Below the pieces are notes generated by a model. That model ran no database searches. It was not told where the DNA came from and worked only from the letters and a program-made list of their open reading frames with translations. This document shows positions 10,399 through 19,252 of a DNA stretch of 64,000 nt, piece after piece. The stretch spans positions 558,001 to 622,000 of the forward strand of contig CAVUYE010000002.1 in assembly GCA_963745665.1 (NCBI GenBank), read 5' to 3'. Position 1 is the first letter of the stretch. Each line of letters opens with the position of its first letter. The position numbers and the translations under genes were made by a program. Source of the stretch: Bog-473 sp963745665. Lineage in GTDB: Bacteria; Actinomycetota; Acidimicrobiia; Acidimicrobiales; RAAP-2.

Positions 10399-11142
10399 AT
10401 GTCCGTGCCCACCGACGCGCCCGCCGCATCCGCACCCCGCCGCGCCCGGGAGCGGGTCCGGGAGGAGATGACGGCGGAGATCATGGCGGTGGCGGCGGCT
10501 CACGTGGCCCGCGAGGGTGCCGCCGCCCTCTCCCTGCGCTCCATCGCCCGCGACCTGGGGATGGCCCCCTCGGCGCTGTACCGGTATTTCGACGGACGTG
10601 ACGCGTTGCTCAGCGCGCTCATCCTGGCCGCCTACGAGGCGTTGGCGGCCGAGGCCGAGGAGGCGGCGGATCGCGCCGAGAGCGAAAGTGGAGCCGGGCC
10701 GGGCGGCGAGGCGGCGCGTTGGTCGGCGGTGCCACGGGCCCTCCGTCAGTGGGCGCTCGCCCACCCCCATCAGTGGGGACTGATCTTCGGCACGCCCGTC
10801 CCGGGGTACCAGGCACCCGACGACACGGTCGAGCCCTACGCCCGGATTGCCGTGGCTCTCGTCCGCCCGCTGCTGGCCGCCCACGAGGCGGGCCGCCTGC
10901 GCACGGACGACCACGCCCGACCGGTCTCGGACGCGCTGGCGGCGGCGGTGGCACCGGTCAGGGAGGGGCTCTTCCCCGGCCTGCCGGTCGGGAAGGTGGT
11001 GCGGGCACTCGAAGCCTGGACGACGATCGTCGGCACCATCAGCCTCGAAGTGTTCGGCCACTGGCGCAACACGGTCCTCGAACCCGGGCTCCTGTTCGAG
11101 GCCGCCGTGGGCCAGGCAGCGGAAGCGATCGGCCTGCAGTGA
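10399..11142 (+). CDS. TetR-family regulator with WHG-type C-terminal domain
   Basis: 247 residues from ATG 10399. The N-terminal helix-turn-helix reads LSLRSIARDLGMAPSALYRYFDGRDALL (about residues 45-72), the classic TetR form. The ligand domain contains HPHQWGLIFGTPVPGYQAP, which is the WHG-type TetR C-terminal signature common in Actinobacteria. It is divergent from the F420-type reductase gene, and the shared intergenic region has several palindromes, so it probably represses that gene and itself and is released by a small hydrophobic ligand (inference). Confidence 0.93.
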   Translation: MSVPTDAPAASAPRRARERVREEMTAEIMAVAAAHVAREGAAALSLRSIARDLGMAPSALYRYFDGRDALLSALILAAYEALAAEAEEAADRAESESGAGPGGEAARWSAVPRALRQWALAHPHQWGLIFGTPVPGYQAPDDTVEPYARIAVALVRPLLAAHEAGRLRTDDHARPVSDALAAAVAPVREGLFPGLPVGKVVRALEAWTTIVGTISLEVFGHWRNTVLEPGLLFEAAVGQAAEAIGLQ

Positions 11143-11163
11143 CCGGGTGAACTGGAGAACCCC

Positions 11164-11433
11164 TCAGCGCAGGGCTTCGCGCAGCACCTGTGCACGCGCC
11201 CGCAAGTCCTCGAGCCTGTCCTCGGGGACCCATTCGGCCATCGCCTCCACCAGATCGAAGACGAGTGCGGCCAGCTCCGCCATCTCCTTGCTGGGCTCCT
11301 CCAGCTTGATCTGCGAGAACGGGAACGCGACGTTGACCCGGCTGGAGGGCGCGACCACCCTGGGCGCGTCCCCGGGCTTCGTCTCCGCCCCGTTCAGCGC
11401 AGAAGAAGCGTTCTTCTCAGATGACTTTGGCAC
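11164..11433 (-). CDS. small conserved-looking protein, function unknown
   Basis: 89 residues from GTG 11433, with AGGA about eight bases upstream. The first 30 residues are polar and probably disordered; the rest, from VNVAFPFSQIKLEEPSKEM on, looks folded with a helix of alternating acidic and hydrophobic residues (AELAALVFDLVEAMAEW). No catalytic motif or membrane segment is visible. It is convergent with the TetR gene, with a gap of about 20 bases. I do not recognise a named family with certainty. Confidence 0.55.
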   Translation of the reverse strand: MPKSSEKNASSALNGAETKPGDAPRVVAPSSRVNVAFPFSQIKLEEPSKEMAELAALVFDLVEAMAEWVPEDRLEDLRARAQVLREALR

Positions 11434-11486
11434 GCCACCATCCTGGTCTCGTCACGACGATGTGCGGGTGATGGTGCGACCGGCAG

Positions 11487-11699
11487 TTAGCCCAGGACGG
11501 GCAGCCTGACCTCGATCCCCGCGTTCGCAAGGAAGACGAGCTTGTGCTCGAGGGCGTTCTGCCAATCGACCATGTCCTTGTCGAATTGCATGCGGTCACC
11601 GTCCTCGCACGCGTGCTCGAGCTCGTCGAATGCCAGGTCTTCTGCATCTAGCAGGGCCCGGTACTTCGAAAGGAAGTGGTCGTCGATCGGCTGATGCAC
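11487..11699 (-). CDS. small acidic protein, function unknown
   Basis: 70 residues. The GTG at 11699 was chosen because GGAGGGACGAC directly precedes it; the open frame to 11777 upstream is low-complexity and basic. The product is strongly helical and acidic (LDAEDLAFDELEHACEDGDRM region) with one cysteine and ends IEVRLPVLG. No family is recognised. It sits alone between two minus-strand genes, 53 bases from the previous one. Confidence 0.5.
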   Translation of the reverse strand: MHQPIDDHFLSKYRALLDAEDLAFDELEHACEDGDRMQFDKDMVDWQNALEHKLVFLANAGIEVRLPVLG

Positions 11700-11833
11700 G
11701 TCGTCCCTCCTACCGCCGGCCCGACCTTTGCGGAGCCGGTGGGGAAACGATACTTCCGTCACGCGTCGTTCGCGCAAGCGGTCCGGAGCCCTCCGGCTCC
11801 CGGCGCATCGACCAGGGGTGGGCGTCCTCCGTC

Positions 11834-12643
11834 CTACCAGTACCGGCGCAGGCGGTGGTAGGTCCGGGGCATCAGGAGGCGGAAGACCATGGCGGCATCG
11901 ATCAGCCCGGAGACGCTGATTTCGAGCGACGGCCCGCCCGCCTGGGCCAGGATCCGGTGCGACACCGTCTCGACGCTGCGGATCATCAGGCGGGGCGGCC
12001 GGCGCAGCCCCCGCTCCAGCGCCCCCAGGCCCAGCTCGGTGGCCATGAAGGCGGGGTAGACCACGTGCAGGTGGACCCCCTTGGGGCCGAGGCGGAACGA
12101 GGTGGACTCGGTGAAGGCCGACAGGGCGGCCTTGGAGGCGGGGTAGGCACCCGGGCCGGGTGCGGGCAGGCGGCCACCGTCCGAGGAGACGTTGACCACG
12201 GTGCCCCTGCCGCGGTCGAGCATGGCCGGCAGGACGGCCAGGGTGGCGGCCACCGGCGCGAAGAAATTGACGTCGAAGGTGTGCCGGAAGTCGCCCTCCG
12301 TGATGTCGACCAGGCGGACGCCGGGGTCCTGGGCTGCATTGTTGACCAGCAGACCCACGGGGCCGTGGGCCGCCGCCACGTGCTCGAGCACCCGCCGCAG
12401 GGCCGCGGTGTCCGCCACGTCACAGGTGACGGTCTCGGACTCCGGCGAGAAGGTGCGCAGGTCGGTCGCCAGCTTCTCGAGCCGCTCGGTGGAGCGGGCC
12501 AGGCCGACGACGGTGGCACCGGCGCGGGTCAGGTCGATGCAGAGCTGGGCCCCCAGGCCCGAAGAGGCGCCGGTGACGACCGCCACCTGGCCGCGGTAGC
12601 GCCCGCCGAATTCGGGTGGGCGGGTCGAGCGGGAGAAGGTCAC
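11834..12643 (-). CDS. short-chain dehydrogenase/reductase
   Basis: 269 residues from GTG 12643. It is a classical SDR: cofactor loop TGASSGLGAQ (about residues 22-31), NNAAQ at the NNAG position, catalytic serine in VVNVSSDGG, and the YxxxK pair as YPASK. The C-terminal 60 residues are hydrophobic and basic and end in an arginine-rich tail, as in membrane-associated lipid-modifying SDRs. The upstream open frame overlaps the SCP2-like gene and is excluded. It probably forms an operon with that gene, which ends 11 bases upstream. The substrate is unknown, but pairing with a sterol-carrier-like protein hints at lipid. Confidence 0.9.
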   Translation of the reverse strand: MTFSRSTRPPEFGGRYRGQVAVVTGASSGLGAQLCIDLTRAGATVVGLARSTERLEKLATDLRTFSPESETVTCDVADTAALRRVLEHVAAAHGPVGLLVNNAAQDPGVRLVDITEGDFRHTFDVNFFAPVAATLAVLPAMLDRGRGTVVNVSSDGGRLPAPGPGAYPASKAALSAFTESTSFRLGPKGVHLHVVYPAFMATELGLGALERGLRRPPRLMIRSVETVSHRILAQAGGPSLEISVSGLIDAAMVFRLLMPRTYHRLRRYW

Positions 12644-12653
12644 GGGACGGGCG

Positions 12654-13109
12654 TCATTGCGATGTCGCCGGCGGGTCCGTGAGGTCGTCGAGGTCGGTCC
12701 CGAGCCGGGCCGCCGCCTCGGCCAGCACTTCCTGGCCGGCGACCAGCGCCGCCAGGTCGCCCCGCACCCGGACGCGTCCCGCCGCCAGCGCGTCCGCGGG
12801 ATCGAGCTCACCGCGCGCCATCGCCAGCGCCTCGGCGTAGCCGAGCACGATGGTCGCCGTGCCGCTCACCACCCCCGAGGGGTCGAGCCCCAGGCGGGCC
12901 CGGCCGCCGGACACGGTGAGGACGAGATGCACGTCCCCGCCGGCTTGCACATCGCCGGGCACGCCGGTGACCACCTGCACCACGCTGAAGGTGCCGTCGG
13001 CGGCGGCCAGCGAGGCCGCGCCCGCCGCAGCGACCGCGTCGGACAGGTCGAGCGCGCTCAGCGCGGCGTCGAAGGACTCCACCCATTCGGGCGAGAGGTA
13101 GCGGGGCAT
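12654..13109 (-). CDS. SCP2 sterol-binding-like domain protein
   Basis: 151 residues starting MPRYLSPEWVESFDAAL. The middle and C-terminus have the SCP2 layout: a beta-rich part (VHLVLTVSGGRARLGLDPSG), then ATIVLGYAEALAMARGELDPADALAAGRVRVRGD, where the -Y-x-x-A-x-x-(hydrophobic)-x-x-G-x-(hydrophobic)-x-x-x-x-A- pattern ends in a RVRGD turn typical of actinobacterial SCP2-like proteins. These bind lipids or act as cofactor-like domains. It is upstream of, and probably co-transcribed with, the SDR gene. Binding specificity is not visible. Confidence 0.82.
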   Translation of the reverse strand: MPRYLSPEWVESFDAALSALDLSDAVAAAGAASLAAADGTFSVVQVVTGVPGDVQAGGDVHLVLTVSGGRARLGLDPSGVVSGTATIVLGYAEALAMARGELDPADALAAGRVRVRGDLAALVAGQEVLAEAAARLGTDLDDLTDPPATSQ

Positions 13110-13194
13110 GGCGAGAGTCTGCTCCTGTCGGAGGGGGTGTGCGGGCACGGTCGGGGAAGGCCCCGGCAAGGGGCCGTCGGCCCTGCGCTCCGGG

Positions 13195-14013
13195 TCAGCC
13201 GGCGGAGGCCTCTTCGGCCGTCTTCTTGGAGCGTCCCGTGATCTTGCGCCCGAGCCAGGCCACCGGGTCGTAGCGGGCGTCGACCACGCGCTCCTTCATC
13301 GGGATGATGCCGTTGTCGGTGATCTTGATGTGCTCGGGGCACACCTCGGTGCAGCATTTGGTGATGTTGCACATACCCAGGCCGCGGTCGTGCGCCAGCT
13401 CGCGGCGGTCGTTGACGTCGAGCGGGTGCATCTCGAGCTCGGCGAAGCGGATGAAGAAACGCGGCCCGGCGTACTTGGGCTTGTTGTCCTCGTGGTCACG
13501 GATGACGTGGCAGACGTCCTGGCACATGAAGCATTCGATGCACTTGCGGAACTCCTGGCCGCGCTCGACGTCCATCTGCAGCATGCGGTAGCCACCCTCG
13601 GGCTCGGGACCGGGCTTGAAGGCCGGCACCGACTTGGCCACCTCGTAGTTGAACGAGACGTCGGTGACGAGGTCACGGATGATCGGGAAGGTCTTCATCG
13701 GCGCCACCGTCACCGCCTCGCCCTCGGGCAGGGTGTCCATGCGCGTCATGCACATGAGCCGGGGGAGGCCGTTGATCTCGGCCGAGCACGACCCGCACTT
13801 GCCGGCCTTGCAGTTCCAGCGGCAGGCCAGGTCCGGCGCGTCGGAGGCCTGAATGCGGTGGATGACATCGAGGACCACCTCGCCCTCGACGGCGGGCATC
13901 ACGTAGTCGGTGAACTCGCCGCCGTTGTCGTCCCCCCGCCACACCCGCATGGTGATGGCGGCGGCAGCGGCGGCATCGGCGGGCGTCTCGGCGCCGGTCT
14001 GGGTATCGGTCAT
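13195..14013 (-). CDS. sdhB: succinate dehydrogenase iron-sulfur subunit
   Basis: 272 residues. The N-terminal ferredoxin domain holds a [2Fe-2S] cluster through CRWNCKAGKCGSC and the later cysteine in RLMCMTRMD. The C-terminal part has CIECFMCQDVCHV and CNITKCCTEVCPEHI, which ligate the [4Fe-4S] and [3Fe-4S] clusters. It passes electrons from the flavoprotein to the membrane quinone site. Its ATG overlaps the sdhA stop by four bases. Gene order (membrane subunit, flavoprotein, iron-sulfur) and protein sizes are those of the mycobacterial Sdh1 complex. Confidence 0.95.
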   Translation of the reverse strand: MTDTQTGAETPADAAAAAAITMRVWRGDDNGGEFTDYVMPAVEGEVVLDVIHRIQASDAPDLACRWNCKAGKCGSCSAEINGLPRLMCMTRMDTLPEGEAVTVAPMKTFPIIRDLVTDVSFNYEVAKSVPAFKPGPEPEGGYRMLQMDVERGQEFRKCIECFMCQDVCHVIRDHEDNKPKYAGPRFFIRFAELEMHPLDVNDRRELAHDRGLGMCNITKCCTEVCPEHIKITDNGIIPMKERVVDARYDPVAWLGRKITGRSKKTAEEASAG

Positions 14014-15854
14014 GGCTGCTTGGCCTCCTCGAACAGTGCGGCCAGCTCCGGTGGCATGACCGGCAGCGGCTCGGGTGCGATGGCGATCGGCGCCAGGTAG
14101 CCGTGCTCAGCGGTCTGGCGCTGCACGAAGTTGACCTTGCCCATTGCGGGGTCCGGCCCGGGATAGTCCTCCCGCGTGTGCCCGCCCCGCGATTCCCTGC
14201 GTTGCAGCGCCCCCTGCGCCACCGCGATGGACGTGGTGATCATGGAGGGCAGGTCGGTGGCCAGGTTCCATCCCGGGTTGTAGGCCCGGCCGCCCTTCAC
14301 CTGCACCTTGGCCGTGTGCTCCTTGAGCTCCCCGAGCTTGACGAGGGCCTCCTCGAGCTCGGGACCGGTGCGGATGATGCCGACCAGCGTCTGCATCGTC
14401 TCCTGCAGCTCCTCGTGGACGTCGTAGGGGTTGTACCCGTCCTCACGCCCGAAGGGGGCGAAGGCATCGTCGATCACCGAGGCGACCTCCGCCGGGTCGA
14501 CGCTCGGCGTGCCGGTGCGGCCCTCCGCGAAGTCGGCCGCGCCGATTCCCGCCCGGCGGCCGAAGACGATGAGGTCCGAGAGCGAGTTGCCGCCCAGCCG
14601 GTTGGCCCCGTGCATGCCCCCCGACACCTCGCCGATGGCGAAGAGGCCGGGCACGGTGGCCGCCTGCGTCTCGGCGTCGACGCGCACGCCGCCCATCATG
14701 TAGTGGCAGGTGGGCCCGACCTCCATGGGCCCGGCGGTGATGTCGACGCCGGCCAGCTCCATGAACTGGTGGTACATCGACGGCAGACGGCGCCGGATGT
14801 ACTCGGGTGTGCGGCGTGACGCGATGTCGAGGTAGACGCCGCCGTGCGGTGTGCCCCGTCCCGCCTTCACCTCGGAGTTGATGGCCCGGGCCACCTCGTC
14901 GCGCGGCAGGAGGTCGGGCGTGCGCCGGTAGTTGATGTGGTCGTCGTACCAGGCGTCAGCTTCCTCTTCGGTCTCCGCCGTCTCGGCGCGGAACATGGGC
15001 GCCACGTAGTCGAACATGAAGCGCGTGCCCTCGGAGTTGCGCAGCACGCCACCGTCGCCGCGCACGCCCTCGGTGACGAGGATGCCGCGCACAGAGAGCG
15101 GCCACACCATGCCGGTGGGGTGGAACTGCACGCACTCCATGTCGATCACGTCGGCCCCGGCCCAGATGGCCATGGCGTGCCCGTCTCCGACGGACTCCCA
15201 CGAGTTGGAGGTGTACTTCCACGCCTTGCCGATCGACCCGGTGGCGAGCACGAAGGCCTTGGCGGTGAAGAGCACCATCTCGCCGGTCGGCCGCATGTAG
15301 CCCACCGCGCCCGAGATGCGCCCCTCCGCGTCGGGGAGGAGGCGCAGGATCTTGCACTCCATGAACACGTCGGTCCCCATGGAGACGACCTTCTGCTGCA
15401 GTGTGCGGATCAGCTCCAGCCCGGTGCGGTCGCCCACGTGGGCCAGGCGGGCGTAGCGGTGGCCGCCGAAGTCACGCTGGGTGATGCGGCCGTCCTCGGT
15501 GCGGTCGAACAGCGCACCCCAACGTTCGAGCTCGAAGACGCGGTCGGGGGCCTCCATGGCGTGGATCTGCGCCATGCGCCAGTTGTTCAGCATCTTGCCG
15601 CCGCGCATGGTGTCGCGGAAGTGCACCTGCCAGTTGTCCTCGGGCCACACGTGGCCCATGGCGGCGGCCATCCCGCCCTCGGCCATCACCGTGTGCGCCT
15701 TGCCGAGCAAGGACTTGCAGACGATGGCCACGCGCAGGCCGCGCTCCTTGGCCTCGATGGCAGCGCGCAGTCCGGAGCCGCCGGCGCCGATGATGACGAC
15801 GTCGTAGTCGTATGTTCCGAAGTCGGGCGTTGGTGTGGGCGTCGGCATCGACAT
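14010..15854 (-). CDS. sdhA: succinate dehydrogenase flavoprotein subunit
   Basis: 614 residues. The FAD-binding fold begins DVVIIGAGGSGLRAAIEA. The covalent-FAD histidine is in AHTVMAEGGMAAA (about residue 52 onwards). Substrate-binding residues are seen in QFHPTGM, in EGVRGDGGVLRN, and in the catalytic-arginine region around RRTPEYIRRRL; GANRLGGNSLSDLIVFGRRAG binds the FAD late in the chain. It oxidises succinate to fumarate at the cytoplasmic face of the membrane. It is the middle gene of the sdhC-sdhA-sdhB operon, four bases downstream of sdhC and overlapping sdhB. Confidence 0.96.
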   Translation of the reverse strand: MSMPTPTPTPDFGTYDYDVVIIGAGGSGLRAAIEAKERGLRVAIVCKSLLGKAHTVMAEGGMAAAMGHVWPEDNWQVHFRDTMRGGKMLNNWRMAQIHAMEAPDRVFELERWGALFDRTEDGRITQRDFGGHRYARLAHVGDRTGLELIRTLQQKVVSMGTDVFMECKILRLLPDAEGRISGAVGYMRPTGEMVLFTAKAFVLATGSIGKAWKYTSNSWESVGDGHAMAIWAGADVIDMECVQFHPTGMVWPLSVRGILVTEGVRGDGGVLRNSEGTRFMFDYVAPMFRAETAETEEEADAWYDDHINYRRTPDLLPRDEVARAINSEVKAGRGTPHGGVYLDIASRRTPEYIRRRLPSMYHQFMELAGVDITAGPMEVGPTCHYMMGGVRVDAETQAATVPGLFAIGEVSGGMHGANRLGGNSLSDLIVFGRRAGIGAADFAEGRTGTPSVDPAEVASVIDDAFAPFGREDGYNPYDVHEELQETMQTLVGIIRTGPELEEALVKLGELKEHTAKVQVKGGRAYNPGWNLATDLPSMITTSIAVAQGALQRRESRGGHTREDYPGPDPAMGKVNFVQRQTAEHGYLAPIAIAPEPLPVMPPELAALFEEAKQP

Positions 15855-15858
15855 CGGG

Positions 15859-16686
15859 TTAGAAGTGGAAGCCGGGGTCGTGGATGGTCCCGCTCGCCAC
15901 CAGGCGCACGTAGAGGTCGCACAGGGCCACGCCGAACAGGCTGATCCAGGCGAAGCGCATGTGGCGCGCGTTGAGTGGGGTCACGAACTTCCAGAGCTTG
16001 TGGCGTGTCGGGTGCTTGGCGAAGGACTTCACCGACCCGCCGCAGAAGTGACGGCAGGCGTGGCACGACAACGAGTACAGCCACAGGAAGGCGGCGTTGG
16101 CGCACAGGACCACCGTGCCGACGCTGATCCCGATGCCGAGCCCGGGCTGGCGGAAGGCGAGAATCGCGTCGTAGGTGAGGACGCAGTTGAAGAGGAGGAG
16201 GATCCAGAAGAAGTAGCGGTGGATGTTCTGCAGGATCAGCGGGAAGCGCGTCTCGCCGCTGTAGTTGCCGTGGGCGTCGGCCACGCCGCAGGCCGGCGGC
16301 GACAGCCAGAACGACCGGTAGTACGCCTTGCGGTAGTAGTAGCAGGTGAGGCGGAAGCCGAGCGGGAAGATGAGGATCAGCAGGGCCGGCGAGTAGTTCC
16401 AGAAGGGCAGCGTCCCGAAGGTGTGGCTCCCCGGCACACAGCTGTTGGCGATGCAGGGGGAGTAGAAGGGCGAGATCAGGTCGCGGTGCAGGTCGGCGCC
16501 GGCGTAGTAGTCCTTCCCGACGAAGGCCGCCCAGGTGGAGTAGATCACGAAGGCCAGCAGGATGCCGGCGGTGATGGCCGGCTCGACCCACCAGCCGTCT
16601 TTGCGCAGGGTCGGCACGTCGGGCCCGCCCCGGGGGGCCCCGATCACCACCGGCGTCGTGGTCGCACTCTCGACTGTGGTCGTCAC
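15859..16686 (-). CDS. sdhC: succinate dehydrogenase membrane anchor subunit (Sdh1 type)
   Basis: 275 residues with about five hydrophobic segments (roughly residues 36-55, 98-113, 155-178, 187-205, 240-260). Histidines suitable for haem or quinone contacts lie in NIHRYFFW, SCHACRHFCGG and LNARHMRF. The single fused membrane subunit of this size matches the actinobacterial Sdh1 anchor (compare Rv0249c) rather than separate SdhC and SdhD. GTG 16686 is preceded by GGAGGAGG at ideal spacing. It is first in the operon and divergent from the LysR gene. Confidence 0.88.
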   Translation of the reverse strand: MTTTVESATTTPVVIGAPRGGPDVPTLRKDGWWVEPAITAGILLAFVIYSTWAAFVGKDYYAGADLHRDLISPFYSPCIANSCVPGSHTFGTLPFWNYSPALLILIFPLGFRLTCYYYRKAYYRSFWLSPPACGVADAHGNYSGETRFPLILQNIHRYFFWILLLFNCVLTYDAILAFRQPGLGIGISVGTVVLCANAAFLWLYSLSCHACRHFCGGSVKSFAKHPTRHKLWKFVTPLNARHMRFAWISLFGVALCDLYVRLVASGTIHDPGFHF

Positions 16687-16739
16687 TCGTTCCTCCTCCG
16701 GGCCCAGCTCAGCAAGCCCCAGGTCCGGGCTTAGCGGTC

Positions 16740-16769
16740 ACCCTACGGTCCGCCCTGGTGACAGGTCAA
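16740..16769 (-). promoter_or_regulatory. predicted promoter of the sdhCAB operon
   Basis: On the minus strand TTGACC (16764-16769) and TAGGGT (16740-16745) are separated by 18 bases, a plausible sigma-70-type -35/-10 pair about 50 bases upstream of the sdhC start. It lies between the LysR inverted repeat and the gene. This is a pattern match only. Confidence 0.4.
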
Positions 16770-16789
16770 AGACATAAATGACATGAAGA

Positions 16790-16808
16790 TCAGAGCTATT
16801 GGCTCTGA
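16790..16808. promoter_or_regulatory. inverted repeat in the sdhC-LysR divergent region
   Basis: TCAGAGC-TATTG-GCTCTGA is a perfect 7-5-7 dyad ending 20 bases before the LysR start and about 105 bases upstream of sdhC. The size and place fit a LysR-type recognition site, so autoregulation, and possibly control of sdhCAB, is inferred. Confidence 0.55.
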
Positions 16809-16828
16809 AATCGATACACTCCGAGACC

Positions 16829-17746
16829 GTGCAGCTGCACCAGCTGGCCTACGCCCTGGCCGTCGCCGAGGAGAAGAGCTTCACCCAGGCCGCGGCCCAG
16901 CTGCACCTGGCCCAGCCCTCGCTGTCGCGCCAGGTCCGCCTGCTCGAGCACGAGCTCGGGGTGCTGCTCTTCAACCGGGGCCCCGGCCAGGGCCCCGTGA
17001 CGCTGACGCCCGACGGCGCCGCGCTCGTGCCCTTCATGCAGCGCGTGCTGGCCGACGTGGAGGCCACCGGGGCCGAGGCGCGGGCGCTGTCGGGCATGGC
17101 CCGCGGGCGCCTGGCCGTCGGGGCCACCCCCAGCCTCATCACCAGCGCGCTGGCCCCCGCCCTGGTGGCCTTTCACGCCAGTCACCCGGGCATCGACCTC
17201 TCCATCGTGGAGGCCGGCTCGCACCAGCTGGTGCCCCAGGTGGCGGCGGGCGAGGTCGACCTGGCGCTGGTGGTGTTACCGGTGACCGACCCGCTGGTGG
17301 TGACCACGCCGCTCTTCGACGACCCGCTGGTGCTGGCCACCGCGCCCGACCACCCGTTCGCCCGCCGGCGCCAGGTCCGGGTGCGCGACCTCCATGGGTT
17401 GGACCTGGTGATGTTCCGGGAGGGCTACGACCTGCGCGCGGTGACGCTGTCCGCCTGCCGGGAGGCGGGGGTCGAGCCGCATCTCGTCAGCGAGGGCGCG
17501 GAGATGGCCGGCGTCCTCTCCTTCGTGGCGGCCGGGCTGGGCGCCGCGGTGGTGCCGGCCATCGCGTTGCCGGCAGACGGATCGCTGGTCGGCATCCCCT
17601 TCGCCGCGCCGTCGCTGCACCGCACGGTCGCACTGGCGCAGCGCGGCGACCGCGCCCTGGCCCGCCCGGCCCGGGCCCTGGCCGACCAGCTGCTGGGTCT
17701 CCGGTCACCGGCGGCCGCTGATCCGGCTCCCAGGTCCGGGGTTTAG
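16829..17746 (+). CDS. LysR-family transcriptional regulator
   Basis: 305 residues from GTG 16829, giving the standard LysR start VQLHQLAYALAVAEEKSFTQAA. The winged HTH continues LHLAQPSLSRQVRLLEHELG (about residues 30-49). The periplasmic-binding-fold effector domain follows, with the usual GRLAVGATPS entry strand. An upstream TTG at 16799 falls inside a perfect inverted repeat, which argues it is regulatory DNA rather than coding. It is divergent from sdhCAB. The effector is unknown. Confidence 0.92.
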   Translation: MQLHQLAYALAVAEEKSFTQAAAQLHLAQPSLSRQVRLLEHELGVLLFNRGPGQGPVTLTPDGAALVPFMQRVLADVEATGAEARALSGMARGRLAVGATPSLITSALAPALVAFHASHPGIDLSIVEAGSHQLVPQVAAGEVDLALVVLPVTDPLVVTTPLFDDPLVLATAPDHPFARRRQVRVRDLHGLDLVMFREGYDLRAVTLSACREAGVEPHLVSEGAEMAGVLSFVAAGLGAAVVPAIALPADGSLVGIPFAAPSLHRTVALAQRGDRALARPARALADQLLGLRSPAAADPAPRSGV

Positions 17747-17755
17747 GCTTCGACC

Positions 17756-19231
17756 ATGGACGGCTCCTCCCCTCTCGACCCCTCCGCGACGCCGCGTCCC
17801 GGAACCCTCACGCCCCCCGCTGACCTGCCCGGATCGATCGCAGACCTGCGCTCATCGGGCTGGGAGTCGGTCCCGGTGGCCGAGGAGATGCGGCGCAACA
17901 CGGCCAAGGCCATTGCCGCGGGCACCCCGCTCGTGCCCGGCGTGCTCGGCTTCGAGGACACCGTGGTGCCCCAGCTGGAGAACGCCATCCTGGCCGGCCA
18001 CGACATCATCCTCCTGGGCGAGCGGGGCCAGGCGAAGACGCGGGTGATCCGCTCCATGGTCGGCCTGCTGGACGAATGGACGCCGATCATCGCCGGCTCC
18101 GAGATCAACGACGACCCCTATAACCCCGTCTCGCGCTTCGCGCTCGACCTGGTCGAGGAGCTCGGCGAAGCGGCGCCGGTCGCCTGGGTCCACCGTTCGC
18201 AGCGCTACGGGGAGAAGCTGGCCACCCCCGACACCTCCATCGCCGACCTCATCGGCGAGGTGGACCCCATCAAGATCGCCGAGGGCCGCTACCTGAGCGA
18301 CGAGCTGGCGCTGCACTACGGCCTCATCCCGCGCGTGAACCGCGGCATCTTCGCCATCAACGAGCTCCCGGACCTCTCCGAGCGCATTCAGGTCGGGCTG
18401 CTCAACGTCCTCGAAGAGCGCGACGTGCAGATCCGCGGTCACCGCATCCGGCTGCCGCTCGACATCACGCTCGTCGCCACGGCCAACCCGGAGGACTACA
18501 CCAACCGCGGCCGCATCATCACGCCGCTCAAGGACCGCTTCGGCGCGCAGATCCGCACGCACTACCCGTACGAGACCATGACGGAAGTCAAGATCATGGA
18601 GGCCGAGGCCGACCTGCCGACGGCGGGCGTGCCGGTGACGGTGCCGCGCTTCATGAAGGAGGTCGTGGCCGAAATCAGCCAGCTGGCCCGGCGCAGCACG
18701 CACCTCAACCAGCGCAGCGGCGTCTCGGTCCGTCTCTCCATCGCCAACTACGAGACACTCGTCGCTTCCTCCGTCCGGCGGGCCCTGCGCACCGGCGAGC
18801 CGGTGGCGGTGCCGCGCATCAGCGACCTCGCCGCGCTGGTCCCCTCGACCCAGGGAAAGATCGAGGTCGAGGCCATGGAGGAGGGGCACGAGGACGAGGT
18901 GGTGGCGCAGCTGGTCGCCGCCGCCACGCTGGCCGTGTTCCGCCGCCGGGTCACCCTCGACGACCCGCAGGCGATTGTGGCCGCCTTCCACGAGCAGGTC
19001 GTGGTGCACGTAGGTGACGACCTCCCGTCGTCGGCCTACCTGGCCGTCCTGGCCGACGTGCCCGAGCTGGAGCCGCCGACCCGCAAGCTGGCCGGGCCCG
19101 AGGCCGCCGACTCCGAGTCCCCCGCGCTGATGGCCAGCGCCCTGGAGTTCCTCCTCGAGGGGCTGCACCTGACCAAGCGGCTGAACAAGGACTCGTCCGG
19201 GGCGCGTGCTCTCTACCGCGGGCGCAAGTAA
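17756..19231 (+). CDS. MoxR/Mg-chelatase I-like AAA+ ATPase
   Basis: 491 residues. The Walker A is GERGQAKTR (about residue 82). The Walker B reads IFAINELPDL, with asparagine where most AAA+ proteins have aspartate; I know this form from the mycobacterial relatives (Rv0958 type), so it looks like a family trait rather than damage. Sensor 1 is in LVATANPEDYTNRGRI. These ATPases work with a VWA-domain partner to remodel proteins or insert metals. The partner gene follows 21 bases downstream. Older annotation as magnesium chelatase is based on fold only, and no chlorophyll or cobalamin genes are nearby. Confidence 0.9.
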   Translation: MDGSSPLDPSATPRPGTLTPPADLPGSIADLRSSGWESVPVAEEMRRNTAKAIAAGTPLVPGVLGFEDTVVPQLENAILAGHDIILLGERGQAKTRVIRSMVGLLDEWTPIIAGSEINDDPYNPVSRFALDLVEELGEAAPVAWVHRSQRYGEKLATPDTSIADLIGEVDPIKIAEGRYLSDELALHYGLIPRVNRGIFAINELPDLSERIQVGLLNVLEERDVQIRGHRIRLPLDITLVATANPEDYTNRGRIITPLKDRFGAQIRTHYPYETMTEVKIMEAEADLPTAGVPVTVPRFMKEVVAEISQLARRSTHLNQRSGVSVRLSIANYETLVASSVRRALRTGEPVAVPRISDLAALVPSTQGKIEVEAMEEGHEDEVVAQLVAAATLAVFRRRVTLDDPQAIVAAFHEQVVVHVGDDLPSSAYLAVLADVPELEPPTRKLAGPEAADSESPALMASALEFLLEGLHLTKRLNKDSSGARALYRGRK

Positions 19232-19252
19232 GCGGGCGGGGAGGACACGGCC

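Noticed and set aside
18340..18370. Walker B of the MoxR-like ATPase regarded as mutated
   Set aside because: The INELPDL form is, to my knowledge, shared by the mycobacterial relatives, so it is a family feature.
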